Assembly (NCBI GenBank): GCA_027484445.1
Contig: JAIXSY010000041.1
Span: 186,001-250,000 of the forward strand
Length of the DNA stretch: 64,000 nt
Direction of reading: 5' to 3'
Source of the DNA: Verrucomicrobiaceae bacterium
GTDB taxonomy: Bacteria; Verrucomicrobiota; Verrucomicrobiia; Verrucomicrobiales; Verrucomicrobiaceae
Shown: positions 27,510 to 37,568 of the stretch, piece after piece
Layout of the letters: each line of letters begins with the position of its first letter
How positions within the stretch are numbered: the first letter of the stretch is position 1
Notes under the pieces: model-generated
Told to the model about the DNA's origin: nothing
Databases searched by the model: none
The model's input: only the letters and a program-made list of their open reading frames with translations
Program-made: the position numbers and the translations under genes

Positions 27510-30500
27510 GGTGGTGAAATGACGCGGAGGCGGATGAAGCGACGGGGCGGGTTGGCGGTGGTCACTTCGATGCTGTCTTGGACGGTGACGAGGTCGCCGA
27601 CGGTGCCGGGGTTGGTGGCGATGGGTTGCCAGGAGTCGGGGGCGAGGGTGGTAGAGGCCTCGACGATGTAGGTGAGGTCGGCGCGGGCTCGGCGGAAGGT
27701 GAGCTGCAATTTGAGGTTGGAGATTTGAGATTCCAGATTCGGACGCGATGCCGCCGAAGCGGGCGTGGTGCCGAGGGCGTATTCGAGGAAGTTGCCCGTG
27801 CCGTCGGCATCGGGATCGGCGTCATCGGCGGCGGGGCCGGTGTTGGCGAGACTGCCAAACTGGGCGTGACGCCAGAGTTCGAGCGGCGTGGCGAGCACGA
27901 GGTCGATGTCGCCGCCGGAGCCGGCGGTGTAGTCGAGATACCAGGTGTGCCCGGCGAGGGTGAAGGGCTGGCCGTGGGGACGGCTGGCGAAGGTGCCGAC
28001 GACCGTGGCGGCGGGCTGGCCGGTGTTGCGGAAAAGGCGGAATCGGGTGCCTGTGGGCAGGTCGGGCGCGGCGATGAGGTCGAGCGTGCCGCCGAGGGTA
28101 ATGGTGGAGCTGGAACCGGTGAGGGTGATCTGGTCAAAGGAGGTCGCGGAGTCGAGTCGGAGCCGCAGGGTGGCTCCGGCGGGGAGCGTGTAGTGGCCGC
28201 TGAGGCTGGCCTGAGTGGGCGTGGTGTCGGGCGCATCGGTGGCACCGCTGGCGAGGGTGATGTCGCCGCTGACGGTGCCGCCATGGATGAGGGTGGCGCC
28301 ACTGGCGACGCTGACCGGAGCGGTGACGCTGCCGGTGAGGCGCAGCGTGCCTGCATTCACGGCGATGGGGCCGGTGAAGGTGTTCGTCCCGGCCAATGTC
28401 AGGGTGCCTGCGGTGGTTTTGGTGAGCCCGGCGCTGCCGTTGATGCTGGCGACGTTGCGCAGTGTGCCGCTTTGGAAGTTCAGCGTGGTCAGCGCGGTCG
28501 TGCCGGTGCCGCCGAGGTCGTTTCCGCCGAGGTCGAGCGTGCCGCCGTTGAGGGTGAGGACGGCGGTTTTCGTGCCGGGACCGCCGGTGCTGCCAGAACG
28601 CAGGGGCGCGGTGAGGGTGAGCGTGCCGCCGGTGATTTCCAGCGTGGCATTCGACTGCCGTGTGCCGGCGGTGGGCGCGGTCAGGGTGGTGATGTCGCCG
28701 AGGGTGATGCCTGCGGTGGTGACGCTGCCCCCGGCGATGCTGAGCGTGGCGGTGACGCTGGCGGCGGCGGTGGTGACGGTGGAGCGGTTCTGCGCCACCA
28801 AAAGGCCACCGCGGAAGATAGCGGTGTCCGCCGCCGTGCTGCTCGCCGAACCCAGCACCATCTGGCCGACATGCAGTTTTTGCGCGGCAGCGGGGGCTTG
28901 TTCCAAAATGACCTGCTGCTGCACATCGAGCGTGCCGCGATCCCAGCGGAAGGTGTCGTTCGTGAGCTGCGCGGGGCTGCTGCTGGCATTGCGGCGGCCG
29001 ATGACGAGCTGGTCGAGCAGCAGATCGGCGCTGTGACCACTGACATCGAAGGTGTTCACCAGCGTGCGGCCGGTGGTGGAGCTGTTGTCATTGATGAAAA
29101 GGCTGGCCCGGCTGCTGCCATCGGCCGCGCGGAGCCTGACTGAGCCGGTGCTTTGCCCGCTGACGAAATCAACGACGGCATCGCTGCGATTGTTGGCCGC
29201 CGGTTTCTGGCCGACATACACGTTTGTGGTGTTCAGCAGGTTCACTCCGGCACCGAGGAGCAGCGTGTGCGTGCCGCCGCCATTGGCATCGCCGACAAAA
29301 AGGTTCGCCGCGGTCAAAGTGCTGGTTGGGGCGAGTCGCAGCGCCCCGGAGGCATTCGTCCAATACACGCCCAAGAACACATCGCCGGTGCTGCCGGTAT
29401 CCACCGTGAGGCTGGAGAGGCCGGTGAAGTCGGCGGTGCCGCCATGGCCGGAGCGACTGCCCGCGACGATGAAATCGCCGCCCGGTGTATTCACGACCAG
29501 CGAGCCGCCACCGGCGGTGTTCAGCGTGGTGGAGCCGGTGCCGGTGACGGTGGCTCCGTTCAGCCCGATGATGGCGGGGCCATTCACGGTGACGGTGCGC
29601 CCGGCGGCGATGGAGAGGGCATTGATGCCGAGGCTGCGGACGTTGAGGCTGGAAAGCGTGGCGCTTTGCCCGAGCTGAAGCGTGGAGCTGCTCACGCTGG
29701 CGGCGGCGGCTCCAAAGGTGAGGGTGTTCAGGCCGGGCGTGAGGCCGCTGAAGCTCACGGTGCCGCCGTCGAGAATGAGATCGCTGCCCCAGGTCGTGTC
29801 ACCGGCGATGCTGAGCGTGGAGGCGCCGGTTTTCGTCAGGCTGCCAAGGCCCGCGAGACCGCGCAGCAGGCTGATGGGCTGCTGGGCGTTCACGGTGACG
29901 GCCTGACCATTCACGACGACGGCGCTGTCGATGACTAGCGGTTGATTGCCAGAGCCCGCGCCATTGTTCAGCGGCGAGGGACCATTCAGCAGCAAGGTGC
30001 CGCCGCTGATCGTGGTGGCCGTGCCGGGCAGGCTTTGATGCAGGGCGGCGACGGCCACAGGACCGGTCAGGGTGACGGCATTCAGGCCGCCGGTTTGAAA
30101 ATGCACCGTGTCCCCATGCCAGAAGGTGCCCGGCGCGGTGCTGCCATCGGCGAGCGGGCTCCAGTTCGCCGCGAGTCCGGCATCCCAGGCACCCGCGCCG
30201 CTTTGCAAACCGACTGCCGCGCCGCGATCCCAGTATTTCGTGGTGTTGGCGAGGCTTTCGGCCAGTTCGGCACTGGTGCGGACCATGAGGCTGCCATCGG
30301 CAAAAAGGCCGCGGGTGTCCCAGGCGAGCCCGGCGGGCAAAACAGGCAGGTCGAAGCTGCTGAAGTTGCCTTGATAGGCCGTGGCAGTGAAGAGCACGAA
30401 GCGGTCGCCCGCCTGCAAGGCCGCGCCGTCATTCGTCACCCGCAGTGTGCCGCCGTAAGCCAAGCTGGTAGCACCACTGATGGCTCGCGTGGTCGCAGGC

Positions 30501-33500
30501 GAGGCGCGGTCGATGCGGCTGAGCACGGTGGCGGTGCTGGCGAGCGTGACATTTCGCTCCAGTCGCAACGCCGCGCCCGTGGCGGAACCCGGCTGCACCG
30601 TGCCCTGGATGATCACGGGTGCTCTGACGATACCGGAACCGGTCAAAGTGGCCTCCAGGCCGATGGTGAGCGTGCCTGCGGAGGTGAGCGTGCCGGCCAT
30701 TTCCAAGGTGTCGAGGCTGATGGTGGTGGCACCGCTCCAGGTGTTCACGCCGTCGATCACCAGCAGGCCGGGGGCGAGCTTGGTGAAACCCGCGCCGCCA
30801 TTGATGGAGGCCACATTTTTCAGCGTGCCGGACATCATCGACACCGTCTGCAAAGGGGCGCTGGTCGAACCGATGGCATGGCCTCCAAGGTCGAGCACGC
30901 CGCCATCGAGGATGAGCCGTGCGGAGCCAGTGCTGGCGTAGTTTCCCGCTGCCAGTCCGCCGATGGGACCGCGTGAAATGGGCCCGCTGAGCGTCAGCGA
31001 GCCGCCGGTGACATTCAGCGTGCCGATGACATAGCCGGGATTCGACGTGACCATGGAAATCGGACCACTGAGCACGCTGCCGCCGGAGATCGTCAGCTCG
31101 GCCTCGGCATTCTGACCATTCGTGGCGTAGGCAAGGTCCAGCCCACCGGTGAAGAAGACGTCGCCGCCGCCGATTTCGACGATGGCGAGATTGTCCGAGC
31201 CACCGGATTCCCCCACGGCGATGCGGGTGATGCCATCCACACGCAGCGTGCCGGTATCGAAAAAGAACGTGCTCGTGCTGCTGGCGGCATTGGTCTGGCT
31301 GCGGCAGCTCAGGTGCATCTCGCTGAGCCAGAGATCCATCGGCTGCCCACGCAGATCCACGTCCAGGTTTGTCGTCACGATGGCGGAGCTGGCGTTGCGA
31401 TCCATCTCCAGCAAGGCGGGGCCGGTGCCGGCCGTGTTGCGGATCGTCAGCTTGCCCGGACCGCCCATGCTTTGCAGCCGGGTGGACTCGCCGCGGATGC
31501 CAGTGCCGCCTGCGGTCTGGCTGCTGAGGCTCACCGTGTCCGCCCGGATCAGCGTGTCGGCATTGCCGGAGAGCAGCAGCGTGGAGGGCTGGCTGCCCGT
31601 GTTGTTGTCGATGTCGCCGAGCAGGAACCGGGAGGCGATGATGGTGACCGGACCGCTGTCTGTCAGGTCCAGCGTGGAGGCCCGCCGCACGGCGAAGGTG
31701 GCGGCGGCATTGTCATAACGAAACGCGCCGCCGCCGGAGATGGCGAGGTGGCTGGCGGAGATGCCGTTGTTCACGCCGCCCTGCGTGTGCGTGCCGGTCA
31801 CGGTCAACGTGCGACCCGGCGCGATGACGAGTTCGTTCCGTGCATTCGTGGTCTGCACGTTGATGGCCTGGGCGGTGGCATTTTCCGTAAACTCGAACCG
31901 CCCACCCGTGGTCGCCGCCACGGTGGTGCCGTAGGTGAGCGTGCGCAGGCCCGGCTGCGGCGCGGTGAAGCGCACCGTGCCTCCACCCACGAGGATGCCG
32001 CCGGTGTGCGGATTCGTCTGCGCCAGTGTGAGCGTGCCCGCGCCGATTTTGGTGAGGTTCACCGTGCCGGAAAGCGTGGAGCCGAGCGTGAGAGCGCCGC
32101 TGACATCGAAGGTGGTGGCGGTGGAAAGCGTCACCGCATTGCCGATGCTGCTGCTGGAGCTCGCAGCCACGGTGACACGCGGATTCGTGCCTGCCAAAGT
32201 GAGGCCGTCACCGCTGAGCGACACGTTTTGACCGAAAAAGCGCAGTTGATTCAGCGTGAAAGCGCCCCGGTCCTGCTGGCTGGTGATGGCGGCGCTTTGA
32301 TTGTCGAAATCCACGATCGTCGAGGTGCCGGACACGGGAATGCCACGGGCCGGCGGGAACCACGCGATGCTGCTCCACGAGCCCGAGGTCTCCGCGATGT
32401 GGCTACCCACATTAACCGCGATGCTGCGCGAGGCCGAGTTCGGCCCCTCGCCGACGAGGTTCGTGGCGGAGACGACATAATGATAGGTCACGCCATGCAC
32501 GGAGGTGGTGTCTTCAAAGCTCGTGTCGGTGAGGCCCGTGGCGATGGTGGTGAAAGGTCCCGTGCTCGTGCTGCCGCGCTTCACCGTGTAACTGGCGGCC
32601 CAGGGCACCGCCGTCCATGTCAGGCGAGCAAAACGATAGACCGTGCTCGCTGCCAGGCCCGTGGGTGCGGCGGGCAGCACGGCGGGCGTGGCCTGGAGCT
32701 GGCCGGAATCGCCGCTGGTGCCGCCCGGACCCACGGCGGCCACCACATAAAAGTAGGTCGTGCCGCTGACCGCCGTCGTGTCGGTGAAAGCCGGTGTCGT
32801 GAGGCCGCTGGCGAGCGTGGTGAAAGGTCCGGTGGAGGCCGTGGCCCGGCGCACGAGGTAACTGGCGGCATCCGGCATGGCATCCCACGTCAGCGGCACA
32901 CTGCCTGCCGTGAGGGTGAAGCGCAGATTCCCCGGCACACCCGGCGGCGGGATGGCCGAGGTGCGGAAAGTCGTCGCAGCGGTCCAGACCGTGCCAGCAG
33001 CATTCACCGCACGGAAGCGATACACATGATTCGTGTCTGCTGGCAGGCCGCTGAGGTTCACGAGGAGCTGCCCAGCACTCACTGTGCCCAGCGGCACGCT
33101 GTTGGCCCATGCGGTGGGATTGGAGGTGCCGGCATCGCTGGTGCCCCAATGCAGCGTCACCTCCGCCGCAGGCACGCCGGGATGCGTCAGCGTGCCCACC
33201 GCCGTGCCTGCAGAGGTCGTGATACCTCGGGCTGTGGCCGCCGCGATGACGGGCAGCGGATCGATGATTGGCGGCGTGCTCTCCGTGCGGGTCCAGTTGG
33301 CCAAATTGAGCAGCGTTTGCGTGCCGCTGCCGTTCATAGTGATATTGGCTCCGCGCTGCGGCTGGCTGATCCACGGGTTCTCGATCATCGGCCAGGTGTC
33401 GTCGTAGTTCACCGGCACATTGTTCACAAAAGCGGTCTTCAGCCCGGTGCCGGACTTGCTCGTCACGCGGAGCTGATCGCCGCGCCGCGTGGTGTAGCGG

Positions 33501-36238
33501 GCGGTCGTCGGGCTGGTGGTCGGATCGCGTGTGAGGCTCGTGTTTGCCAAAATGGAGGCCTGAAACGCCGCGAGCTTCTCCGCTGCTGTGGTGCCCGCAA
33601 ACTCCTCCGGGTGCCCCACCTCGATGGCGATGGCAAAACGGTTGTTCGCGCGATCCACCGTCGCCGTGAAGCCCGTGGGATCGACTCGCGGAAAGCCCAC
33701 GCCGCCCACGGCGATGCGGAACTCCGAGTCGCCCGTGCGGATGTTTGGCCACGGGCAGTAGATGCCGCTCGCCGGGTCCCAGGTGAAGGGCACATCCGCC
33801 GTGATCGCCACCATGACGCGGTCGTAACTCAGGAAGATGCGCGGCCGGCCATCGGCGGGCGTGGCCGCGCCGGTCTGGTTGATCATCGCCGTGTAATTGC
33901 CCGGCACATAACCAAGCGCATACGGGATGTCGATGGTGCGATAGCTGAGGTCAAAAGCCATCACCTGCGCATCGCGATGCTGGAGCGTGGAATAGTCCGC
34001 GTTCGCATTGCCGGGAGCGTTCGAGGCCCGCACCGTGGCGGGCGTGTCCACGGCGGGCCGCGTCACCCACAGGTAACTCTGCATCCCCCGCCAGCGCAGA
34101 CCGTCTGGATACTGCTGATCCCCACCGCCCGCGCCATCGTGACTGAAGAAGCCGTATTCGTTCTTGTAGATGTGCGCGGTTTGAAACGAATCGCAGCGAT
34201 GCCGGGTCGTATGCACCGTGGTGCGCTCCGTGGCCGCCCGCAGGATGCCCAGCGGCGGCTCGTAATCCATCGACGCCGGCATCAGGATCTCCTGCGCCTC
34301 GCCCGCACGGCCGCCATCGCCGAACCAATACCACAGCAGCCGCCCCAGGCTCATCGCCGAGCCTGACAACGGATACGAGCGCCCGCTCCACGTCGCCAGA
34401 TAGCTGCCCGGCATCCACTGCGCCGCGAGCTGCGCCAGATGCGCGTCAAAGCACACCCGCGCCCGGCTTTGCAGCACCGGATCATCCGATAGCTGCGCCA
34501 GCGACAGCGTGGGCATGATGTTATACCAGCCGTAGGGCGCACTGGCATACTCGCCCGTGCCCTGCCGCGCCTCCTGCTCCAACCGCGCCAGCAGCGGCCC
34601 GTAGCCGCGCGGGTCCGCATCGCGCCACGCATTCGCCGGGAAGATGAAACTCGACTCGCCAAACTCCTGCGAGCCCAGCGTGCGCATCGTCCACGCCAGC
34701 TTGCTCAGGTTCGAGGTGTTCGACCAGTTCCGGTAATCAAAGCGCCGCAGCGTCGAGATCATGCGCTCCCGCGAAAGCTCATCGATGTATTTTTTCCGCC
34801 GCATGAAGAGATCCATCGCCGGCCACAGATGGAACGACGAGGTCGGCACCAGCGTGCCCGAGGCCGCGCCCGCCGCTGCCGTGGTCAGGCTGGACCGCGC
34901 CCGGGCCAGATCCCCGATGGCAAACCGCGCCTGCACGCCCACCCAGTTGATGCTCGTGGTGAAGGTGCCGTCCAGATAGGCATGCAGCGCCATCAGCCGC
35001 CGGTTTCGCAGCGCCATGAGCGCACTGTCAGGGGCCGGGATGGCGCGGAGCTGCAGCGCATTCAGTTGCACCGCGGTGCTGGAAACAAAATCGAATCGCT
35101 GCGCCGCCGCCGTGGCCTGAAACGCTCCCTGCATCCAGTGCCCCAGCCCGCCTTCATGCGCCAAGTTATCCGCCGGACCTCCCGGATTCGTGTTCAGAAA
35201 CAGCGAGCCATTGATCCGCTGGATGCGACCGCCCGCCGCCGCCCGCGAATCATTCGCCCAAACCTGCACCTGATACCACTGGCCGGGTTGCAGACCATTC
35301 AGCGTCAGTGTTCCCGCCCGACCGCCCGACGCCGCGCCCGCCAGCAGCGTGCGATAATCCACCGGCAAGGTCGAAAACGGGGCCGCCGCCGAACCAAAGC
35401 CATCCGTGCCCACGCTCGTGAAGCCCGATAACGTATCGCCGCTCTGGTCGATGAAGCGCGAGAAGCTCACGCCATTGATCGCTGCCGCCGGAGCCGTGCC
35501 GCCAAAGGCATAGGCCCGGGCCAGCGTGCCCTGCGTGGAAACATCGGACGGCCCCGTTGTCTCCTTCCAGCTCTCCCACGCCACCTGCGCCAGCGGCGCT
35601 GGCACGCGACGAAGCTGATAAGCCTGCAAAGCCACGATGGGATTGCCCGTGAGATTGATCACCTGCGTCGTCGCATCCGCCGTGAAGGTGCCGATGGCAT
35701 GCTGACCGCGCCCGCCCGCCACATTCGCCGGATTCGCATCCAACAGCACCCACGGATCGAGCGAGGCAGGCGACTTCACCATCAGCGTGCCAAGACCCGA
35801 GGCATTGCCATCGTGAAACCAAAGCTGGACCTCATAATGCTGGCCCACCACGAGTTGATTCAGCGTCAAAGTCATCGTCGTGCCCGCGCCGGTGCCTGTC
35901 GTGGTGCGATGATCGTTCTGGCTCAGCAGCGTCGCATACGCCGCGCTGATGCCGCCACCCGTCGGCAGCGCCCCGGCGGCATAGTTCACCGCATTTTGGC
36001 CTGACAAGGTGTCCGGCCCCGGAAATGGCGCAAACGTCACCCCATTCACCACCGGCGCGGCAGCCCCCGCCTTCGCCATCGCCCGCACCAGCACCCCGTT
36101 TGTCGAGACATCCGCATCCGACAAAATCGCCCGCGGCCCGCCACCCCAGATGATGGGTGCCGCCAAGGCCGCACTGGCATGGAAAAGGGCCAGGGCGGCA
36201 AGCGTCAGGGTTGGGAAACGCATGAAAATCACACGCAA
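27506..36238 (-). CDS. Giant secreted protein: toroid-like domain, FnIII domains and autotransporter-type beta repeats
   Basis: The protein has 2910 residues (a start at 36223 is equally possible, directly before the signal peptide). Two N-terminal copies of a beta module (about 28-210 and 215-400, 'DVSTNGVLVRAMA' and 'DVSTQGTLARAYA') precede a mostly helical region (about 404-985). That region resembles the alpha/alpha-toroid plus beta-sandwich of polysaccharide lyases ('FGESSFIFPANAW', 'SYLATWSGRSYPLSG', 'RCDSFQTAHIYKNEYGFFSHDGAGG'). FnIII-like domains fill about 989-1278. From about 1300 to 2770 it is built of autotransporter-associated beta-strand (PATR) repeats ('GAGTLTLAQTNPHTGGILVGGGTVRF'). 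It ends in the 'WRHAQFG...EYALGT...RRFIRLRVISPP' module and has no outer-membrane beta-barrel. A surface-bound lyase is plausible. Confidence 0.85.
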   Translation of the reverse strand: MRVIFMRFPTLTLAALALFHASAALAAPIIWGGGPRAILSDADVSTNGVLVRAMAKAGAAAPVVNGVTFAPFPGPDTLSGQNAVNYAAGALPTGGGISAAYATLLSQNDHRTTTGTGAGTTMTLTLNQLVVGQHYEVQLWFHDGNASGLGTLMVKSPASLDPWVLLDANPANVAGGRGQHAIGTFTADATTQVINLTGNPIVALQAYQLRRVPAPLAQVAWESWKETTGPSDVSTQGTLARAYAFGGTAPAAAINGVSFSRFIDQSGDTLSGFTSVGTDGFGSAAAPFSTLPVDYRTLLAGAASGGRAGTLTLNGLQPGQWYQVQVWANDSRAAAGGRIQRINGSLFLNTNPGGPADNLAHEGGLGHWMQGAFQATAAAQRFDFVSSTAVQLNALQLRAIPAPDSALMALRNRRLMALHAYLDGTFTTSINWVGVQARFAIGDLARARSSLTTAAAGAASGTLVPTSSFHLWPAMDLFMRRKKYIDELSRERMISTLRRFDYRNWSNTSNLSKLAWTMRTLGSQEFGESSFIFPANAWRDADPRGYGPLLARLEQEARQGTGEYASAPYGWYNIMPTLSLAQLSDDPVLQSRARVCFDAHLAQLAAQWMPGSYLATWSGRSYPLSGSAMSLGRLLWYWFGDGGRAGEAQEILMPASMDYEPPLGILRAATERTTVHTTRHRCDSFQTAHIYKNEYGFFSHDGAGGGDQQYPDGLRWRGMQSYLWVTRPAVDTPATVRASNAPGNANADYSTLQHRDAQVMAFDLSYRTIDIPYALGYVPGNYTAMINQTGAATPADGRPRIFLSYDRVMVAITADVPFTWDPASGIYCPWPNIRTGDSEFRIAVGGVGFPRVDPTGFTATVDRANNRFAIAIEVGHPEEFAGTTAAEKLAAFQASILANTSLTRDPTTSPTTARYTTRRGDQLRVTSKSGTGLKTAFVNNVPVNYDDTWPMIENPWISQPQRGANITMNGSGTQTLLNLANWTRTESTPPIIDPLPVIAAATARGITTSAGTAVGTLTHPGVPAAEVTLHWGTSDAGTSNPTAWANSVPLGTVSAGQLLVNLSGLPADTNHVYRFRAVNAAGTVWTAATTFRTSAIPPPGVPGNLRFTLTAGSVPLTWDAMPDAASYLVRRATASTGPFTTLASGLTTPAFTDTTAVSGTTYFYVVAAVGPGGTSGDSGQLQATPAVLPAAPTGLAASTVYRFARLTWTAVPWAASYTVKRGSTSTGPFTTIATGLTDTSFEDTTSVHGVTYHYVVSATNLVGEGPNSASRSIAVNVGSHIAETSGSWSSIAWFPPARGIPVSGTSTIVDFDNQSAAITSQQDRGAFTLNQLRFFGQNVSLSGDGLTLAGTNPRVTVAASSSSSIGNAVTLSTATTFDVSGALTLGSTLSGTVNLTKIGAGTLTLAQTNPHTGGILVGGGTVRFTAPQPGLRTLTYGTTVAATTGGRFEFTENATAQAINVQTTNARNELVIAPGRTLTVTGTHTQGGVNNGISASHLAISGGGAFRYDNAAATFAVRRASTLDLTDSGPVTIIASRFLLGDIDNNTGSQPSTLLLSGNADTLIRADTVSLSSQTAGGTGIRGESTRLQSMGGPGKLTIRNTAGTGPALLEMDRNASSAIVTTNLDVDLRGQPMDLWLSEMHLSCRSQTNAASSTSTFFFDTGTLRVDGITRIAVGESGGSDNLAIVEIGGGDVFFTGGLDLAYATNGQNAEAELTISGGSVLSGPISMVTSNPGYVIGTLNVTGGSLTLSGPISRGPIGGLAAGNYASTGSARLILDGGVLDLGGHAIGSTSAPLQTVSMMSGTLKNVASINGGAGFTKLAPGLLVIDGVNTWSGATTISLDTLEMAGTLTSAGTLTIGLEATLTGSGIVRAPVIIQGTVQPGSATGAALRLERNVTLASTATVLSRIDRASPATTRAISGATSLAYGGTLRVTNDGAALQAGDRFVLFTATAYQGNFSSFDLPVLPAGLAWDTRGLFADGSLMVRTSAELAESLANTTKYWDRGAAVGLQSGAGAWDAGLAANWSPLADGSTAPGTFWHGDTVHFQTGGLNAVTLTGPVAVAALHQSLPGTATTISGGTLLLNGPSPLNNGAGSGNQPLVIDSAVVVNGQAVTVNAQQPISLLRGLAGLGSLTKTGASTLSIAGDTTWGSDLILDGGTVSFSGLTPGLNTLTFGAAAASVSSSTLQLGQSATLSSLNVRSLGINALSIAAGRTVTVNGPAIIGLNGATVTGTGSTTLNTAGGGSLVVNTPGGDFIVAGSRSGHGGTADFTGLSSLTVDTGSTGDVFLGVYWTNASGALRLAPTSTLTAANLFVGDANGGGTHTLLLGAGVNLLNTTNVYVGQKPAANNRSDAVVDFVSGQSTGSVRLRAADGSSRASLFINDNSSTTGRTLVNTFDVSGHSADLLLDQLVIGRRNASSSPAQLTNDTFRWDRGTLDVQQQVILEQAPAAAQKLHVGQMVLGSASSTAADTAIFRGGLLVAQNRSTVTTAAASVTATLSIAGGSVTTAGITLGDITTLTAPTAGTRQSNATLEITGGTLTLTAPLRSGSTGGPGTKTAVLTLNGGTLDLGGNDLGGTGTTALTTLNFQSGTLRNVASINGSAGLTKTTAGTLTLAGTNTFTGPIAVNAGTLRLTGSVTAPVSVASGATLIHGGTVSGDITLASGATDAPDTTPTQASLSGHYTLPAGATLRLRLDSATSFDQITLTGSSSTITLGGTLDLIAAPDLPTGTRFRLFRNTGQPAATVVGTFASRPHGQPFTLAGHTWYLDYTAGSGGDIDLVLATPLELWRHAQFGSLANTGPAADDADPDADGTGNFLEYALGTTPASAASRPNLESQISNLKLQLTFRRARADLTYIVEASTTLAPDSWQPIATNPGTVGDLVTVQDSIEVTTANPPRRFIRLRVISPP
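27706..27741. repeat. Intragenic AATCTCAAATC-type minirepeat
   Basis: On the coding (minus) strand, tandem copies of an approximately AATCTCAA unit encode 'NLESQISNLKLQL' within the C-terminal module of the 2910-residue protein, between the EYALGT segment and the following beta strand. The peptide is out of character with the module. Confidence 0.55.
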
Positions 36239-36303
36239 AAACTACCTGCTACCGCCCAACTTCGTCTTGTGACGCCTCGCCGTCTTTTTGTATCCATCGG
36301 ACA

Positions 36304-37104
36304 TCACTCACCACCCCGCCGATGCCGCCGACGGAACTGCAACGGCGTCTCGCCCGTGTGCTCGCTGAAGGCCCGGCTGAAGGCGCTCTGATCGCAAAAA
36401 CCATGCTTCAGCGCAATCTCGCTGATCGGCAGTTCCGTCAGCAGCAGCTCATCGCTGGCCGCCTGCACCCGGGTGCGCACGATGAAGACCTGCGTGCTCA
36501 TCCCAAACGCCGCCTGGAACAACCGGTGCAGCTGCCGCGACGACACATGCGCCAGCTTGGCCAGCCGAGGGATCTCGATCTTTGTCCCGTGATGCTTTTG
36601 AATGTAGGCGACGACCGTTTCGAGCCGAACCAGGCCGGCCTGCTTCATCTCGCCGCTCCGGAAAGGCCTCACAAAACCCATCACCCCGATCACCTTGCCC
36701 GCGCGGTCGAAGATCGGCAGCTTCGTCGTAGCATACCAGTCCTTGGCCTGGCTGCGAATGAACAGCGCCTCCACCCGGTCGATCAGCGGCTGCCCGGTCT
36801 GCATCACCCGCAAGTCATCCTCCCGAATTTCCCGTGCCACCCTTTCGGGATGCACATCCGCGTCCGTCTTGCCGATCACCTCCGCCTCGCGCTGAAAGCC
36901 CATCCGTGCCAGGCAAAGCGCATTCGCCGCCACAAACCGTCCCGCCGCATCCTTGGCAAAAAAACACACGCCCGGCAGATGCTCAAACAACCCCTGAAAC
37001 TGCTGCCGCCCCCCCATCCGCGCAAAAAACGCCGCCTGAACCTCAGCCTGACTCAAGCTTGCTCCTTTACAAGGTTTGGCGGCTTTGCGTGGGTTCTGCA
37101 TCAT
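36304..37104 (-). CDS. AraC-family regulator with an N-terminal PAS domain
   Basis: This 266-residue protein has a PAS domain at about residues 38-150 ('LFEHLPGVCFFAKDAAGRFVAANALCLARMGF...VIGKTDADVHP...KLPIFDRAGKVIGVMGFVRPF'). An AraC-type double helix-turn-helix follows (about 165-260, 'IEIPRLAKLAHVSSRQLHRLFQAAFG' and 'ISEIALKHGFCDQSAFSRAFSEHTGETPLQFRR'). It lies immediately upstream of, and on the same strand as, the two coupled giant-protein genes, 66 bases before the first. That makes it their probable activator, sensing a small ligand through PAS; this is inferred from position. A second, fragmentary copy of its PAS region lies at 40279-40338. Confidence 0.88.
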   Translation of the reverse strand: MMQNPRKAAKPCKGASLSQAEVQAAFFARMGGRQQFQGLFEHLPGVCFFAKDAAGRFVAANALCLARMGFQREAEVIGKTDADVHPERVAREIREDDLRVMQTGQPLIDRVEALFIRSQAKDWYATTKLPIFDRAGKVIGVMGFVRPFRSGEMKQAGLVRLETVVAYIQKHHGTKIEIPRLAKLAHVSSRQLHRLFQAAFGMSTQVFIVRTRVQAASDELLLTELPISEIALKHGFCDQSAFSRAFSEHTGETPLQFRRRHRRGGE

Positions 37105-37189
37105 GCCTTCAGTTCAAGGAAAAACACCCGACTTGGGAATCAAAAAGTGCGGTTGAGGTGGCACCTAGCCGAAGCGTTGTCTAGCAAGC

Positions 37190-37309
37190 TCACTTCATCG
37201 CCATTACCTCATCGGGGGTAAGGAAGGAGACGGCGGGAAGAGCTTTGCGCCTGTAGCGATTGCAGCGGAGCGAGTTTGTCCGATCGTAACGGGTAACCAC
37301 AGGTCTGGC
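37190..37309 (-). pseudogene. Relic of the 3' end of a sialate O-acetylesterase gene
   Basis: The last 39 codons of a minus-strand frame read 'ARPVVTRYDRTNSLRCNRYR' and then 'RKALPAVSFLTPDEV'. This aligns with the end of the intact esterase at 40335-41975 ('AKPVAVRYAWHNSPRCNLYN' then 'REGLPAVSFRSDV'). Upstream of this stretch the frame no longer resembles the esterase, so only the tail of a former gene survives. It lies 85 bases upstream of the intact AraC-PAS gene. Confidence 0.65.
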
Positions 37310-37568
37310 AAAGGCCCAGATTGCGGTGACGAAGTTGCCCCCGCCTTCGCACGCGAAGTGGCGGGACTGGGACAGCGGCAGCAGACCGGCACCGAATCGA
37401 GACGAGGGATTTTGCTGGTGAAATAGAACGTGAAAGAAGCGTGTTCGGTGGGGGCAGCCAAACCTTGCGTCTTGATTTATCTGCGCATGCGCAACCCAGA
37501 GCGGATGGCGTTGTTTGCGGAGTTGCCGCATTTCAAAGCGAAAACCATTCTCTATGCTACTTGATTCC

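Noticed and set aside
23631..27671. Long plus-strand frames (644 and 617 codons) opposite the 1316-residue gene
   Set aside because: Gly/Ala/Asp-rich low-complexity translation and no start context; the minus strand has recognisable beta-helix, Ig and HYR-like domains.
31313..34366. A 1017-codon plus-strand open frame opposite the 2910-residue gene
   Set aside because: It is an antisense shadow caused by high G+C at third positions. The translation is Arg/Gly/His-rich with no domain, while the minus frame shows FnIII and beta-repeat domains.
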